Positions 5,450 through 6,115 of a stretch of 6,115 bases of DNA are shown piece by piece. Made by a program: the position numbers and the translations under genes. Under the pieces are notes generated by a model. It saw only the letters and a program-made list of their open reading frames with translations. It searched no databases and was not told where the DNA came from. Source of the DNA: Flavobacterium psychrophilum (GTDB lineage Bacteria; Bacteroidota; Bacteroidia; Flavobacteriales; Flavobacteriaceae); the NCBI GenBank assembly GCA_945897545.1, contig CAMDGJ010000167.1, positions 1 to 6,115 on the forward strand, read 5' to 3'. Numbering within the stretch: position 1 is the stretch's first letter; every line of letters begins with the position of its first letter.

Positions 5450-6115
5450 TTAATAATCTCCTCTTTTCTTAAATCGAGGATCATCTTTTTTGATGAATTC
5501 TGTTCTTCGTTTAGGAGTTTCTGTTTTAGGCAAACTGGCTTCTTCGGTTTTGCTGGAAGGTTCAATGAGTTGGTTAAGTTCCTTGATTTCGAAATCAGTC
5601 AAATCGCGAAATCTTCCCACGGGAACATCAAGCGAAATATTGATAATTCGGATGCGTTTCAAAGCCGTAACTTCATAGCCCAAATACTCGCACATTCTGC
5701 GAATTTGCCGATTTAAGCCTTGAGTCAAAACGATTTTAAATATGGTAGAACTGATTTTTTCTACCTTGCATTTTCTGGTAATGGTATCCAAGATTGGCAC
5801 TCCATTTCCCATTTTTTCAATAAAACGATCCGTGATGAGTTTGTTGACCGTAACGGTATATTCTTTTTCGTGATTGTTTCTGGCGCGAAGAATTTTATTG
5901 ACAATATCTCCGTCATTGGTCATAAAAATCAAACCTTAACTGGCTTTGTCCAATCTTCCAATTGGGAAAATACGTTTGGGATAATTGATGTAATCCACGA
6001 TATTATTTCGAACATCTAAGTTGGTGGTGCATTCAATCCCTACTGGTTTGTTGAAAGCCAAATAAACTGGTTTCTCGTTTTTCTCCCTAATTAATTTGCC
6101 ATCAATACGCACTTC
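5450..6115 (-). pseudogene. rluF: RluF-type 23S rRNA pseudouridine synthase, interrupted by an in-frame TAA; 5' end outside window
   Basis: RsuA/RluB/RluE/RluF-family synthases turn specific uridines of rRNA into pseudouridine; RluF acts on 23S rRNA. Reading the minus strand from 6115, 59 residues are visible before a stop. They include VRIDGKLIR (after the S4 domain, which is off the window), VYLAFNKPVGIECTT, RNNIVDYIN, and the catalytic motif FPIGRLDKAS with the active-site Asp at fragment residue 56. The next codon, at 5936-5938, is TAA where the family has Glu or Gln (GRLDKxSE/QGLIF). The same frame then continues with 161 well-conserved residues: [61 protein letters not shown], and a basic tail ([13 protein letters not shown]). 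Starting at TTG 5932 or ATG 5923 would give a product without the catalytic Asp. One base change (GAA or CAA to TAA) explains the break. It could be a fresh nonsense mutation, a sequencing error, or rarely readthrough. RluF fits better than RluB or RluE, from the HEKEY and [14 protein letters not shown] blocks. Confidence 0.85.

Noticed and set aside
5936..5938. Programmed stop-codon recoding
   Set aside because: TAA is the poorest codon for readthrough, and no stimulatory structure was recognised downstream; a point mutation or sequencing error is simpler.
5490..6019. Two plus-strand frames (62 and 99 codons) opposite the RluF-type gene
   Set aside because: They are antisense to a conserved coding frame on the minus strand and have no family features of their own.
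1..6115. CRISPR array, tRNA/rRNA, transposase or phage integrase
   Set aside because: None of the regular repeats, cloverleaf sequences or recombinase motifs were found on either strand.

Overview
The window looks like chromosomal DNA from a member of the Bacteroidota, most likely a Flavobacteriaceae genome close to Flavobacterium. It is AT-rich and has no convincing Shine-Dalgarno sites. Promoters fit the Bacteroidota pattern (TTTG, about 19-21 bp, TAnnTTTG), best seen in front of ffh. The ParC, Ffh, FolD and RluF-type proteins all read like Flavobacteriia orthologues. This assignment rests on protein style and promoter type, not on a database search.

Layout. (1) 1-1319, plus: the 3' half of a type IIA topoisomerase A subunit (topoisomerase IV ParC type), whose 5' end lies outside the window. 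It ends at a strong two-way hairpin terminator. (2) 1375-2289, minus: an unrecognised 304-residue multi-pass membrane protein, convergent with parC. (3) 2433-2783, plus: two tiny membrane-protein genes (59 and 56 codons) with a TAA-ATG junction and no gap, divergent from the 304-residue gene. They are easily missed because of their size. (4) 2784-3052: AT-rich spacer with two small hairpins, a degenerate direct repeat and a well-formed ffh promoter. (5) 3053-4405, plus: ffh, the SRP GTPase, complete, followed by a hairpin terminator. (6) 4498-5379, plus: folD, complete, followed by a two-way terminator. (7) 5450-6115, minus: an RluF-type 23S rRNA pseudouridine synthase, cut by the window edge and interrupted by one in-frame TAA, three codons after the catalytic Asp.

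How it fits together. Topoisomerase IV, SRP targeting, one-carbon folate metabolism and rRNA pseudouridylation are core functions that seem to be transcribed separately, since each visible 3' end has its own hairpin. The AT-richer block between parC and ffh (about 1375-2783) holds only unknown membrane proteins and looks like a variable segment placed between housekeeping genes.

Most worth a second look are the nonsense codon in the RluF-type gene, the two-gene cassette of unannotated small membrane proteins, and a perfect TAnnTTTG promoter element in the terminator hairpin between ffh and folD. I saw no CRISPR array, transposase, tRNA, rRNA or clear defence system.
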